A stretch of DNA of 64,000 bases from Plumapathes pennacea (lineage: Eukaryota > Cnidaria > Anthozoa > Antipatharia > Myriopathidae). The stretch spans positions 15,633,069 to 15,697,068 of the forward strand of contig OZ038463.1 of NCBI GenBank assembly GCA_964036295.1, given 5' to 3'. The position numbers and the translations under genes were made by a program. This document shows positions 9,862-22,239 of this stretch, piece by piece (within the stretch, counting starts at the first letter, position 1; every line of letters begins with the position of its first letter). The notes beneath the pieces were generated by a model, which worked only from the letters and a program-made list of their open reading frames with translations, made no database searches and was not told the origin of the DNA.

Positions 9862-12800
9862 TGAGTCTGTCAGAATTTAGAAAATTTAAATTCGTATGTT
9901 TTTACGCCTTGTAATTATGGTATATTTAAATTTAAACATGATAATTTTGTAACTCGCATAGCTATTGACATGGAATAAAATGCAAATTTTACTGATTGTG
10001 TGATATTGATGCTGGACGCAAATAATTATACATTTGAGTCTAACACACCGTTCCATCTGTTCAAAGCTTGGGCCAGTAATGTATTTTTGTTACGTTATCG
10101 ATTCGAAAAATAACATGCAAACCACAACGAAAACGCATTTAAAGAGAAGCAATTCAATTCAATACTGCCGAAAAAGATGAGAATTGTCATATACAATCAC
10201 GCACATAAAGTATAGGATTGGCGCGATGTGAGGCGGATAATTTGTTAATAAAGCAATAAAGTATTATAATTGCGTTTTGTTATAAGTGCTGCGGATGTTG
10301 AATATGTCAGGTTTGATCCGTTTATACAAATTCATCTCCAATTATATCAGGCATGTTTTATGGTGTGGACACACTTTGCTAACCCCCATTACTACAAAGA
10401 GGATGTTACACGGGAAGGAGTGCAATTAATGGCGGAATATTTTTACGAGTCGGTTTTATTTTTTCGAGAAAAAATAAAACTGACGAGTAAAAATACAGCT
10501 GTATTGCACGACTTTTTGTGTAATAAATTATTTATTATACCACAAACGAAGCAGGGCAAACGTTCTTGCCTTGCGCAAAATGGAACAAAAAAAAATGACG
10601 CGTTCGTAAAATTTGCTTGCGAAAATTGATCACGTAAGCTAATAAACAAGTTGACCTGGTTCCTGACGAATGCAATACGCTCCCATCTCCGATCTTTGCA
10701 CTCGTTTTGGCCTTTATTTGCACTCGAAAATGTGAAGTCGTGTAATAATGTAACTTATATGTAAGCGTTCTGACAACAGACCATTAAAGTAATTTTCCCT
10801 TTCCCGTAGTAATTTTTCCCTTTGCTGAAGACTTACTAATTAGTAAGTTGCTCAATTTGTTCCGTTTCTGCCAAGGTACTCTTGCTATCATCATGTCTTT
10901 CTAGAAGAACGACTGTAGTAATTTCTAGGAAATGCCGTCCACGTCTTGAAAACAATCAGAAAGAGAAGAAATCGAACGCAAGAGCACGACGACCCCGACA
11001 TCAGGTCAATTTCCCATGTTCACGAACTCTTTTTGTCTTGCAATTAATTTCATTGTTTTGCCGAGGTTGTCGTCCTTACTCGTGCGACACATCCTGCAAT
11101 TAACTTGTCTTGTCCTTATCTAAGTTTATGTTGATAGTATTTTCCACCGAAAGCAAGAGTACGCGGATGCATACTGTACTTGCACGTGTTCATTGCACAT
11201 CCGGTGTCTGTATAACAAATCGTGACAAGTGTGTTTCCGCTTGATTAGTGGAGTTTCCGTTGCACCCTGTGATTAATATGCTGTTTATAAATTTTCACTC
11301 CCAAACTCAAAATACTGATTATTCCAAGCTTTTAAACAAGGACCTGCGCTGTAAAGGAAAGATCCGTCCCTTTTCCGTGACGGCATCATAATGCTTAAAA
11401 AAATGGTGGAGATAACCGAGTAACAAGCCAATATGCATTTAGGTCATATTTTACCTATATCTTCTCAAATCTGTATAATCTAAGTCCGTCCGTGCGTCCT
11501 TTTTCTCAGGCCTTCTTATAAATAATCCAAGATGGCGGACACTCAGGAGCGAACACAAGTACCAGGAATACGATAATTGCTCTGGCATTGATTGACTATT
11601 ACTTTGGTACTGCTCAACAAGAGCAGCCTTTGTTTTGCCGAAGTTTTGACGCAATCATTTCTTCGAAGTCAAGTGCTGCACGCAAAGAAGGGAGAAATAT
11701 ATGGTGTGTGTTATACTTTTGCGTTGAGAGAAAAAAAAAATCGATTGCGTGACGCCGTACGTATTTCTCAGGGTCGACACGTCAAAATAATTCATGCAGT
11801 CTGCCAAGCACATTCTCAAGCATTTCTAAGGCCCCGTCCACACGTATCCGGATATTTTTTAATCCGTAGCTTAAACGATGCGGATTAAAAAAAAAAAAAA
11901 AAAAAAAATGCGTCCAAACGTAGCGCATTCGAATCGTTTTAGCCGGCCGACTGGCTATCGATAGGTTCTCAATAGGTTAAATTTGCATGAAACTGAGATA
12001 GTTCTTTTTTGATCCAGGTCATGCTCATGTTTAGCGTGATTAGTTAATAGAGTTACCACTTCACTCAATGAGTTTCTTACTTATAATAAAGTAGTATACT
12101 TGCTGAGCTCCTTGTCTTGACTGTTTTGGTGAGTGACAAATGCATTCATTATTCTCTGAAGAGGGCTCTACCTAAAAGGGACCCTTTTAATGTAGTATAA
12201 AAAAGGGAAATAAGTTAATGAAAAATACAATGCTTTTTGGTATCTTAAAGGGTTAGTATGAAAAGTTGGAAAGGTCAACTAAGTAATAACTTGCAAACAG
12301 AGGTTGTTATTTAACCGTTCCTGCCATTTTTATGTTTTAATATATTGCGACGTGCTGCAGGCACTTAGTTTTTCAGTTTCTGAGTGCCTGCATCTGCAAT
12401 TTTAGGGGACTGTGATGCAGCAGCCTGGCGTTATTCACTAGTACGATATGCAAAAGTTTAACATATGACCAACATGCCTATTCCACAGTCTCCTCGGTGT
12501 TTGGTCATGGAAGCAATGCCTTTAAAATTCGCCGAAACATATCCCTCTTAATAAAGATCTGTATATACAACGTACGAACGGTCCAAGCATGGCACGTTCA
12601 TGGACTCCAGTTTAACTACATTTGCATCGGATGAGTTCCAAAGGACATTTCCTGCGGAAAGGAATATATACCTCTTGATATATATAATAAATTATCAAGT
12701 ATCAACCAGATTGTTCAATGAGTGCATGGATAGTGCTATTCACGGTATAAATCGCTATCTGATAGATAATGTAAACTTTTTTTTAAAAATGCATCAGCTT

Positions 12801-13583
12801 GATCTGATGAACAATGCTATCCACTCTTTGAACAATCGGGCCCAGTAAGTAAAACTTATAGGATTATATAATATAAAAGACAGAGGTTTCCAATAATCTC
12901 CTTGCCTTTATTGGATTAATTTTCTTTTTAAATTTCTTTTCACAAAATAAATCATTTCGCAAGGGTATATGGATTTTAGTATACTAAATGTTGTTGGAGT
13001 AAATACATTTTTTTAGAAAGAGGTTTTGTATCTAACGTTGTTACGAAAAGCGAGCTTAAGACACATAAGGATAGACTAAAATTTCACCTGTAAATGAAGC
13101 CGATTTAATTTGACTTCCAGAGCGCAGACTCTATTAAGTGACCAGCATAATGTAGCTACTAAGTGAAATCTCTTGCCTTGAAATGGGACAGTGCATATAT
13201 ACATTCTATATTTTATTAATTCAATAAAAAAAATTCAAAATGATGATAATGAATGTCAGGAAATGTATGCTTAGTTAGTTACATAATACTACAGGAATAA
13301 GAAAGTGTGGAGGGCTTTCACACTGGGTTATATGTATCTGAGAAAACTATGGTCTGTTCGGTAAGGAACTGTTCTCAGATTTTAACAATAACAGTTTAAC
13401 AATCTTAAAGTTGAAAATGAGATTATACTTAAATCGGAATGGAAGTCGATTGGAACTGGAGCAATCTTCGCTCTGGCACGATTGAAACTAAGTGTGAGTG
13501 ATTGAGCTTCATTCCCATTAATATATAGGGTTTCGAATCGATTTGCTTCGGTAACCGATAACGGAAGCACATTTTTAAATCAA
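9862..13583 (+). repeat. 3' flank block F3(1) of G1
   Basis: Downstream DNA of G1 shared with G2, G3 and the left-edge block. It starts with the 3' UTR. It contains an R1 repeat (about 11570-11850), a GGCCCCGTCCACACGTATCC segment with an A-run (11829-11910), and an open 82-codon frame (12600-12848) that is broken in other copies. The shared sequence stops at 13583, where element H begins. In F3(0) and F3(2) the shared sequence instead continues directly into the next gene's 5' flank. Confidence 0.8.
9974..9979 (+). terminator. G1 poly(A) signal AATAAA
   Basis: AATAAA lies 113 bp after the G1 stop codon in a stretch conserved behind all three genes (42368-42373 after G2 and 55361-55366 after G3). 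Confidence 0.6.
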
Positions 13584-15275
13584 TGTTTTGGTCCTTGGTA
13601 TGTTATTTCTTCATGAGGAGCTTCACTCCGTTTGGGATTGCGCGACTGGAGACTACCACCCCTGCAGCGATAATTGCATTTTAGCACCTCATCCCATGTC
13701 AACACTCAAAATGTTGCGGCTCACACAATATCGTGTCCGTGACAGGATATATAGATCTTATTAACCGAGCGCGCGGTCCGTACAGTAATAATGTATTTTA
13801 TATCTGGTAATCCTCAACTAAATTACTTAGCACTGACGAAGCGCGAGTCGAGCTCATGCATTACCGTTTTGGCGGGTGTCTTGATGCAAGGGTCGAGATG
13901 CCCGACGAACTACAAATTTCAGCATATATTTATGGCCGATCGCTTAACCCCGGAAAGAAATGGTTTCCACTGCCAACGAAATTGTGTGGTGTTCCAGGAA
14001 ATGTATTTGCGAGCAATTCTTTTGTTTCACTCATTTCAAAAGGTTAAGATCCGTGACTTGTGGCGCGAAAATGGCGAAGGCGCAAGCCATGTAGGATTTG
14101 ACTCTGGTCGCCACAAAGAAGGAGGTTACGTCGCCACTCCTTTTGCAATTTCTGCTGGTGTTCTGCGGCAACTTGAATATCTATCTGATGGATTTGTTCT
14201 GTCGCAATCGCTTAAGTAGATTGTCGACTACATCAACGACATAGACCTCGTCACCATCTTCCCCGTGATGTAGAGAATGAAAGTGAGGGAGAGTCGCTGG
14301 GCGATCAAAACACTCCGAAAACAAGACGAATTCAGAAGCTTCAAAGTCAGGTTGAATTTCTCCGCACGCATGGATCCAGTGTGGTTGTTACTCCTCCAGC
14401 CTAGCTGATCTCGGCCGGTTCGTTTGGCGGTACGACGACGCAGCGCGCCCTGATAGAAATTTCGTCAGACGATTCCGTCGGCCCATGCAGTCGTTAAGAG
14501 AAGAGCCATAGCCTCCATTTGCGCGAACAAAATCAATTTGGTGACTGATCTACTCGTCAACAACTCAGTTGGAACCGTTCTGGGCCTTGGAGCGCTGAAT
14601 GGCTTTAAAGCCAATTGACTCTTCATTTCAGGTGAGCTGACCAAGGCAGTTCAAATCGTGGCTCCGCAAAAGGGAATAAAGAAGCGCTGGAGTTGTTGTC
14701 GGGCGAAAAAGTAATTCGCCAACAGGAGGTTGCCATGAGAGTGCGGACTGGGCCCAGTTGTTAGTGAAGCTGAAAGCAAAACTCCCCGACGATGGATGGC
14801 AAGCCGTGCTGAACTATACAAACCTGGGTAGGAGCGGGGTCAGTTGAAAAAGATAATGAAATGTTCAAAAGGAAAGCACAGAATACAAACACTGATTTCT
14901 TGGGTGGCCAGTCTGTTTCAGGCTGTTGTTATCTGAAAGCAGTCTAATTTATTCACATCAAACACTGTTTTCTTGGGTGGTTAGTCTGTTTCAGGCTGTT
15001 GTTATCTGAAAGCAGTCTAATTTTTTTACATCAAACACTGTTTTCTTGGGTGGTCAGTCTGTTTCAGGTTGTTGTTATTTGAAAGCAGTCTAATTTATTC
15101 ACATCAAACGCTGTTTTCTTGGGTGGTTAGTCTGTTTCAGGCTGTTGTTATCTGAAAGCAGTCTAATTTTTTCACATCAAACGCTGTTTTTTTGGGTGGT
15201 CCGTCTGTTTCGGGCTGTTGTTATCTGAAAGCAGTCTAATTTTTTTACATCAAACACTGTTTTCTTGGGTAGTCG
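13584..15275. repeat. Element H, first copy
   Basis: About 1.7 kb that recurs at 57460-59444, in both cases joined to the 3' flank at the same point. It holds open frames (13791-14219, 142 codons; an overlapping frame from 13856) that I cannot assign to any family. The 142-codon frame differs from its copy at 57667-58095 by only a few residues, but a 4-base difference near 14490 shifts a downstream frame relative to the other copy. The block ends in a 73-bp minisatellite. It may be a decayed DNA transposon, but its terminal repeats are not identified. Confidence 0.6.
14901..15275. repeat. 73-bp minisatellite, 5 units
   Basis: Successive units start with TGGGTGG at 14901, 14974, 15047, 15120, 15193 and 15266, an exact 73-bp period. 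The consensus reads 'ggtcagtctgtttcaggctg', then 'ttgttatctgaaagcagtct', then a T-rich stretch and 'catcaaacactgttttct'. The array ends abruptly in the sixth unit. Confidence 0.95.
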
Positions 15276-16640
15276 GCATTACATTACATTACACATTCGA
15301 TGGCATAGCGCACAGTAGACACAGAAATTGTAAAACCTTTTTTTATTTCAAGAGCTTGTGAGTTTTGGTTTGAACATGCAGCTTTTAACTGCCCAGCTGC
15401 TATCATGTACTGTATAACACTGTATAAGTACTATTCTTGGTTTGCATGTGACGTCATAAGAAGGCCATCACAGAAGTAACGCACCCTACAAGTCCAATAC
15501 ACTAATATGCTCAAGACTGTTATGCCTTAATACTTACTGCAAAATTCTGGGTCGACACAAAATATCTATCGGGAGCTATGGACGTTTGAATACCGTGACA
15601 ACAAAACCGTGTGACACGCTCGTGGCCGACTAAAATCGTTGCTTGTGTCTGAATTATAAAGTTTTCCTTCACGAAACATTTTAAAATTGGCACTGCGAAG
15701 GATGTGAAGTAACATAGAATCAAACTGAGTCGTACATCAGCTTCATTTCGTGTTCCGAGTTATTGGCCGCCATGTTGGTGTACAACCTTGGTCCACCAAC
15801 ATGGCGCCGCATACAAACTCTTATTAAATCTCCAAAAAACAAATTGCCGCTGCTTCGCCAAAATTAAGCCTGGACAATCCAAAATTGGCATCTGGACTAA
15901 TTCAGGTGTGCTCTTTTCAGTTCTGGAGTCAGAAAGGTACAATCTGTTATTTTGGAGGGTGCTGCGGTCACGTGACCCGTGAAAACCACGTGAGTGCAAA
16001 CCAAGAATAAGTCAGTGGCCTAAACTTTAGAGTACCCAGCCAATAACTTTCTAACACAGTCTTTGTTTTTTATTTGCTTTGTTCTAGAAGTATCAGATAT
16101 ATCAGAATATATTAGAAATAATAAGTGGCTGGGTGTGCTACAGTTCCTTCGTACAGGTAACCATCCCTCTCTAAGTAAGATTCTCCCACAAGGTCAATTT
16201 TAGAAATATGCCTCTCTCAGTCTAATAAGCTCATCCCCCTTTCCCTTGCTATAAATACATATCCTATATGAAATGTTCATTTTTCTTAGTTTTTCGGGAA
16301 TTTGTAGGTTACTTTTCGCCGTTTTGGCCTAAAAAATTTTATACTAATGAGCGAGATGTCAACATGGCCGACTCATGAGTTCTTTACCAGGGCCCACGCG
16401 GCCGGACATCGTGTTGGGTACGCAGCGAGGTTTCAGGCTTCACAAAAACTGAAGTCGATTTATATTTTATTTTAAATAAAACGGTGACAAAGCGACTGCA
16501 CTCTATAATGACAGAATCACATAATCAAATAATTTTCTGAGCTTGTTAGTGACAAAAATTTCAACTCGTAACTGTAGGTCAACGAGAATTTTTCTTCTCC
16601 TGCGGTTTTCTCAACAACTTCGAGACAAAGCCAGGAGTTT
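15276..16640. other. Spacer without a supported gene
   Basis: Mixed non-coding DNA. It begins with a few ATTAC repeats (15289-15310). A small inverted repeat pairs GCCGCCATGTTGGTG (about 15768) with CCACCAACATGGCG (about 15793). The frames at 15520-15723 and 15760-15999 show no motif. Confidence 0.5.
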
Positions 16641-16651
16641 GTTTTATTCAT

Positions 16652-16984
16652 CTACTCTAGCAGTGTCTGCTTGTTCTGCAGTATCCTGAAGAGTAGCCAG
16701 CAACCTCTGCCTGGATTCGGCGGACTTTCTCCATTTTCGGATTTTCTTTTTCTTAATGCATCGTGCGATTTCCGAAGCTCCATTAATACGCCTTCCAAAT
16801 TATTTTCGAGTTTGTCGACTTCGCGTAGCGCAGCCGCACGATCGGCTTTGTTTTTACAATCAAATAACTTGTATCGCTCTTCCTGAAGGTCACTCTCATA
16901 CCGTTTGGTTGCTGAAAATGCTGCCGCGACTCTCTCCTTGTTTTTGTTGATGGTCTTTTGTGATATCCGGAACAAGCAACACAA
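16652..16984 (-). CDS. Hypothetical coiled-coil fragment, 110 aa
   Basis: A minus-strand frame whose middle is rich in Lys, Glu, Leu and Arg with heptad-like spacing (KADRAAALREVDKLENNLEG, then VLMELRKSHDALRKRKSENG). That composition predicts a coiled coil. It ends with a Pro/Gly-rich segment and a natural stop. I do not recognise it. It may be one exon of a cellular or transposon gene. The 5' end could start at a splice acceptor rather than the first ATG. The composition is protein-like but the call is weak. Confidence 0.35.
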   Translation of the reverse strand: MCCLFRISQKTINKNKERVAAAFSATKRYESDLQEERYKLFDCKNKADRAAALREVDKLENNLEGVLMELRKSHDALRKRKSENGESPPNPGRGCWLLFRILQNKQTLLE

Positions 16985-17575
16985 TGTTTTCCAGTTTTAA
17001 ATTAAGTTACAGTGGAAGCCTAATATTTCGAATCTTCAAGCCAGCCGGAAAATTGAATGTAGTTCGGAAGTATAGAGCCGTTGCGTGACAACCTGGAATC
17101 CCACAATTTCCAGTAATTTGTTATGCAAATTTTAGCGTGGGATCAGTCGCTTTTCATTGGTCGGAAATTCAATATCTTCTACCGAGTCGAGCGGCACGAT
17201 ATAACTTGGGTTCACACTAGATCGCTAAGTCTGACTTAGTGGTAGCCTGATTATCAGACGGTCGGAGTTTGTTCGTTACTCTCCCTCTTCCCTCCCCGTC
17301 TGATTCACCGAAGCGAGTCTTTGTTCTGCCATTGTACAGATTTGACCAATCAGAGAGAAGCTAACATTTTCGCCAAACTGAGGTATGCTTGGAATGCATA
17401 GTTATTTCACTCCTCACAAGTTTATGATGGACCAGAGGAACTTTGTGAAGTCAACTGGAATAAAGGCTGAATGTGTCGGGAATGACGAAGCGGAAAATGG
17501 CGCTATTGAACAATCCGTGTTCTCTGGATAAAAGGCACAAAGCTAATCGAAATTATATTCACATTCCCTAAGCAG

Positions 17576-18950
17576 GATAGTGACTAAAAGAACACACGAG
17601 TGACCACGAGTGACCACGAATGACCACGAGTGACCACGAATGACCACGAGTGACCACAAGTGACCACGAGTGACCATGAATGACCACGAGTGACTACGAG
17701 TGACCACGAGTGACCATGAGTCAAAATAAGCTCCTCATGTGACTGTGACGTCATTTTGATATCATTTAAATATAAAATGTAAAATCACTCGCTCGTGAAG
17801 TGTAAAACAAAATCTTTGAAGAAAACGCCGACCACAAGGTGTAAAGTATTAATAGCGTGACAGTGACGTCATTACCAACTCACTGCAGAACAGGCTACAA
17901 ACTACCAGGGCCCAGTTGTTCAAAGAGCGGATAGCGCTATCCACAGGAGAAATTCTTATCCAGTTGATACTATAAGGCTAAATTTTAACACTTATCCACT
18001 ATTCACACTTTGAACAACTGGCCCCAAGAGTTAAATTAAGTCCTTCGCGTGACTGTGACATCAATTTTATTTATATACTGTTTTAAACATAAGCTGTAAT
18101 ATGACCGGCTTATCGGGTGTCCCCGAGTCTGAAAAGTTTTACTAAATACAATCGACTGCCGGGACTTTGCTGTGCAGCATTTGGTAGTGATTCAGAATCA
18201 TCACTTTCGGCGTCTGACTGCAGCACCTTTCTCACGTTTCTGTTCAGTTACTGAAATTCTGTTCTTCCGCCGGTTCCCTATTTACTTTCCACGTCGCCGA
18301 TAGTAATAACCTCCACGTCCTTCACTCCAGTGTTAGGTCTTTTCGTTGTCTTACTTTGGTCGTACTTTTTTGGAGTAAAATCTTTCCGTTTTTTTATCTG
18401 GACTTCTATGGCAAGAGGACCAGAAATGCAAATTTTTTTGACATCTCAGCAGCCTTATCTCTGCAATCAGCCAATCATATGTAGGTTCCCACGCCATGTG
18501 AATTTAGTGAGCAATTCCCACGACTTAATTAAAAGAGCCAATTCTGTTCGGTAGGGTCACGAGTTTGAGTTAAATACAGCACGTTGTGTCGCGTTGTCTA
18601 CAGCCGACGCTGACACGTGATTCGTCACGCAAGGGACATATTTGTGTGTACTTTACGCCTTGTGGTCGGCGTTTTCTTCAAAGTGTTTGTTTTTTAAAAT
18701 AACGCTAGTGAAATTTTTACACTTTATCATGGGTGCATGATATTGCGTTTTAAATATAAAATGACAATAAAATGACGTTACAATCACGTGAGTAGCTTAT
18801 TTTGACTCGTAGTCATTCGTGGTCACTCGTGGTCATTCGTGGTCACTCGTGGTCATTCGTGGTCACTCGTGGTCATTCGTGGTCACTCGTGGTCATTCGT
18901 GGTCATTCGTGGTCATTCGTGGTCACTCGTGTGTTCTTTTAATCACTATC
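17576..18950. mobile_element. MULE-like element with minisatellite TIRs and 10-bp TSD
   Basis: The element starts GATAGTGACTAAAAGAACAC and ends with the inverse (GTGTTCTTTTAATCACTATC). It is flanked by identical CCCTAAGCAG direct repeats at 17566-17575 and 18951-18960. The terminal repeats are about 280 bp long. They contain tandem 10-bp units (TGACCACGAG and variants) at 17601-17722 and, inverted, at 18805-18930. Past the units the arms still pair over the 'gacgtcattttgatatcat' region and 'gaagaaaacgccgaccacaa'. A 9-11 bp target duplication with long inverted repeats is the hallmark of Mutator-like elements. No transposase frame is present, so it is non-autonomous. Confidence 0.85.
17909..18026. 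mobile_element. Nested MITE, GGGCCCAGTTGTTCAAAG ends
   Basis: About 118 bp bounded by GGGCCCAGTTGTTCAAAG and its inverse CTTTGAACAACTGGCCCC, with inner GGATAGCGCTATCC. It lies in the interior of the MULE-like element. A related terminal sequence occurs in the gene 3' flanks (about 3797-3826). Confidence 0.75.
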
Positions 18951-19287
18951 CCCTAAGCAGTTCTAAAAAACGCGTATTTGTTCACGATCTTAGCTCATTT
19001 TGCTGCTCGATCTGCTGTCATTGTTGGAGTTCAAGATCGGTTGCAATGAAGTAAGCCGATATGCATCTGTTTTATGTTTTGTACTATTTCGTTATGATGC
19101 CTTCACTGCCAAGTTACCGCTTCGGAGTATATTTTGAGAGCTCCAAATCAGAAGGAAATAAATAAAAGAGCAGCTCAGTTCTCAGTAAAATCAATTACTT
19201 TATTTTCGTTTCAAAAGCGCAAGTGTGACATGCACATGCAAATTAACGTGGGAACTGCCGCTTTTGATTGGTCGAGGAAATTGAAAT

Positions 19288-19347
19288 TTTGTGATCTCTG
19301 CCATCCCCGAGCTTCAAACTCGTTCACACGGCTCAAAGGGACTTACA
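19288..19347. repeat. Inverted repeat left of the PHD gene
   Basis: The sequence 'gatctctgccatccccgagc' through 'caaagggacttacatctg' is the reverse complement of 21563-21625, and similar again to 21798-21860. A shorter relative lies at about 22125-22150. The repeats bracket the PHD-finger gene fragment, so the fragment may be cargo of a DNA transposon or merely lie between two MITEs. Confidence 0.6.
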
Positions 19348-19925
19348 TCTGTTTTATTTCAAATCAATTCAGTCCCGACTAGCCGGATCCCATAAAAAAC
19401 TTTGGAAATAAGTATTAGACGACACTCAAGAAATAAAACCTGATGTGCATAATATATATATAATATTATATTCAGTATATACAAGAACAGCAACAACAGT
19501 CTCATCTATTTTGCTTTAAAGTATTTTTTCTTAATGTTAACACTAAAAAAAAAATGTTGTTCATGCTTTTTCAAATGTAATCAATAACAAGTAGGAACAA
19601 TTAACAATATTCTTTTAAACTACTGTACATGGCAGAGTCATCACTAATAAATTAAGTGTGATATTTCAGTTGATTTTGTGCATAAAAAAGTATTTCGAAG
19701 GGTACAAAACATGGTGCATTAATCTGAAGCTGTAACCTGACATATAAAATTAGCAGAACAAAAATTAAAGTAAATTATTTATTACTGATATCTCCTTTCA
19801 GATATGGTCTGACATACTAAGATAAAAAGATTTGATTAAAATGGTTGTAGATGTTTTTGAAAGTAGGGTAACATGGTGTTTGTTTGTTGTTGTTGCATGT
19901 TGCAAAGTATAAAAATTGTCCTGCT

Positions 19926-21180
19926 TATCTATGCTAGGCAGATTGAACATGCCCAGAAGCAACCTCTCCTTCTGAAGACTTCCTTTGGAATATTGGCACA
20001 TTTCTTGTGAACCCACCGATCACATTTGTCACACTGTGCCATTCTCAGGTCAGGACTAGCCTGGTAAGCTTCATCCCATTGCATGCGGCAGAGACAGTAC
20101 AAATCAATGACCAAAGTCCTCTTGGGAGCTTGTCTGTGGCGACACCTATAGCATTACTAAATGGTCAAAGTAACACAGTTTCTGACCTTGTACTCTGGGA
20201 AAAATATGACTTATCTCATGTAGATGTGTGCTGGACAATCCAACTTTTTGGTGTTCTGCACCTTCTTTTTTTTTGACATAACCTTGGTCGCCAGATCCAT
20301 TCTGTAAACAGTGCAGTTCCTTATTTAAAAATTTTCATAAATTGTATGATACAATAATTACCAATATAGTTGTGAAAATAAATGAATTTGTTTTGGCCAT
20401 AAATGGAATTCTTAAAAACCTAGCTTGTGGATGTCTATACTGGCAAGTAAATGTAATAATAAATAATAATAAATATAAATAAATAATGAATAACTATTAT
20501 TTCTTCATGTTGGGAAACAAAGAAATGTATGTAATTTGTTACCTCCTTTAAATTCTGCTGGTATTTCTTCTTTGCCCCTATGTTCCTGTCCTTACCATGG
20601 TGGCATTCTAACAACTTCTCACCAAGAACAAAGAATGGCACTCCAGAAAATGGAATATGTCCATCTTTCCATAGAACTTTGTAAGGTTTTGCAGAGGGAT
20701 CTATGTGTTTGGTCAATAATGTAGTTAACAGATGTCTATGTGGGTTGACAGTTTTGGGGCTTCTGTATATTATCTGGTGCCCACTTTGAAATTGCCTATG
20801 CATTGTTTGTGCCTCCTTTCCCTTGTCAAACAACTTGGGTAAATAGTCATTAATATTATTGGTATAACCTTATTTATATTCTCCACTAAAAAGGGATATC
20901 AAGGCCCAAATCAAGCGCAGCCAAATGCCGAAGAATTAATGTGACTTAACTAAATGTATCTTTTCGTGCTTTTAAAAAATCCAACTTTTTACCGGTTCGT
21001 CCGAAGTCTCTGGCAGTGCGGACACAGCAAAACCTGGTAGTCTGGCAGTTTCGTGGAGTCAATTTTTTCTTTCGCTTCTTCAATGGAAGCCACGGAAATC
21101 CATCCTTCGTCCACCAATGTGCCGTCTTTCGAAAAGCCCGCGAAAGCTTTCCCAGTTTTCCCGGGTTCCTCATTAGTCAA
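19926..21180 (-). CDS. PHD-finger protein gene, partial (3 exons)
   Basis: Three protein-like minus-strand segments in order. Exon A (about 21180-20993) encodes ...GKAFAGFSKDGTLVDEGW...LLCPHCQRLRTN with donor CCG|gtaaaa. Exon B (20833-20543) encodes FDKGKEAQTMHRQ...ILLTKHIDPSAKP-like basic sequence, then GVPFFVLGEKLLECHHGKDR, with acceptor cccaag and donor GAG|gtaaca. Exon C (about 20153-19926) encodes a C-terminal PHD-type zinc finger: YCLC, then AQCDKCDRWVHKKC, then WACSIC, followed by a stop. PHD fingers usually read histone H3 tails. Exon A leaves phase 2 while exon B as drawn starts in phase 0, so an exon is missing or a boundary is wrong. The exon A start is not decided. It could be a cellular gene, a domesticated transposon protein or captured cargo. 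Confidence 0.55.
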
Positions 21181-21446
21181 TGATTGACAAAGTAGTTTAC
21201 CTTATCCACTTCCGGTACAGCTGGTGCGTGTGAAAGACCAGTACGAAGGCAAGTATAGATCACAACCCTCGCAAGGACGCAGGTTGACAAATGTAAAGCC
21301 GGAAGACCGTATTATTATGTATTTATGTTCAATTTATTTTTACTGTATGTACTGATACGAACATGGATAGTGTTCGTCATATATTAGACATTACATTTTA
21401 TTTTGTACTGTGGAGGCGACAACGGGGCTGGTTTAATATTGTTACC

Positions 21447-21505
21447 AGCCTGTGAACAGCCGTCCGATTCTCAAGAGAAAGGGACGGCTGTACACAGGCT
21501 AGTTT
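21447..21505. mobile_element. Short palindromic MITE, AGCCTGTG...CACAGGCT
   Basis: AGCCTGTGAACAGCCGTCC and its inverse GGGACGGCTGTACACAGGCT surround a short loop. The whole unit is about 59 bp and can form a hairpin. No protein is encoded. Confidence 0.65.
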
Positions 21506-22239
21506 GTAACAAAACACTACTAGAATCAGAAATATAGTCTCTCAAAAATTCTCTCTTGTTTTTGAGATGTAAGTCCCTTTGAGCCGTGTGAACGAGTTCG
21601 AAGTTCGCGGGTGGCAGAGATCACAACACTAAAAAGGACTACACTTAGAGTAAAATAATAAACTTGCAATTGGTTCCATTAAATTTCACTCCTGTGCTTA
21701 GTTGTTACACGTTTTCCCCTTTAATATATATCAAGCAGTCAGCGTCATATTTTATCACGAGGGACTTTATTTGCTTCGGTCAGTCCGCCTTACGTGTTGG
21801 AGATGTAAATCCCTTTGAGCCGTGTGAACGAGTTCGAAGCTCGGGGATGGCAGAGATTACAACACTCAAAAGGACGCTCGCGTTACATTTACATTATAAA
21901 CTCGCGAATTAGTCCAATACACTTCGCTCTTCTTTGCAACACCGTTACACAAAGTTCCTCTTTCTGTAAACAAATATCGACGGCCAAGTGAATCGTTCAC
22001 AGACCACGTTGATAAGTATCACCACGTCCGCTCGGAGTCGGTTTTCCGCTCGGAGTCGGTTTTCGTCGGCACATGACCGTGAGGAACTTGTTTCGAATCA
22101 AAATATGCTAATTTCTTGACCGTACTTTTGAGCCGTGTGAACGAGTGCCTACCCACTTGAAAAACCGAATTTCCGTGAAGTCGAAAATGGCGCCAGAGCG
22201 CGCGAAGGATCATGGTTGAGACAGGCTCTTTAAGCTGCC

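Noticed and set aside
13791-14219. 142-codon frame in element H, nearly the same at 57667-58095
   Set aside because: It was kept only as part of the repeat. I could find no family motif, overlapping frames look equally plausible, and downstream frames are shifted between copies.
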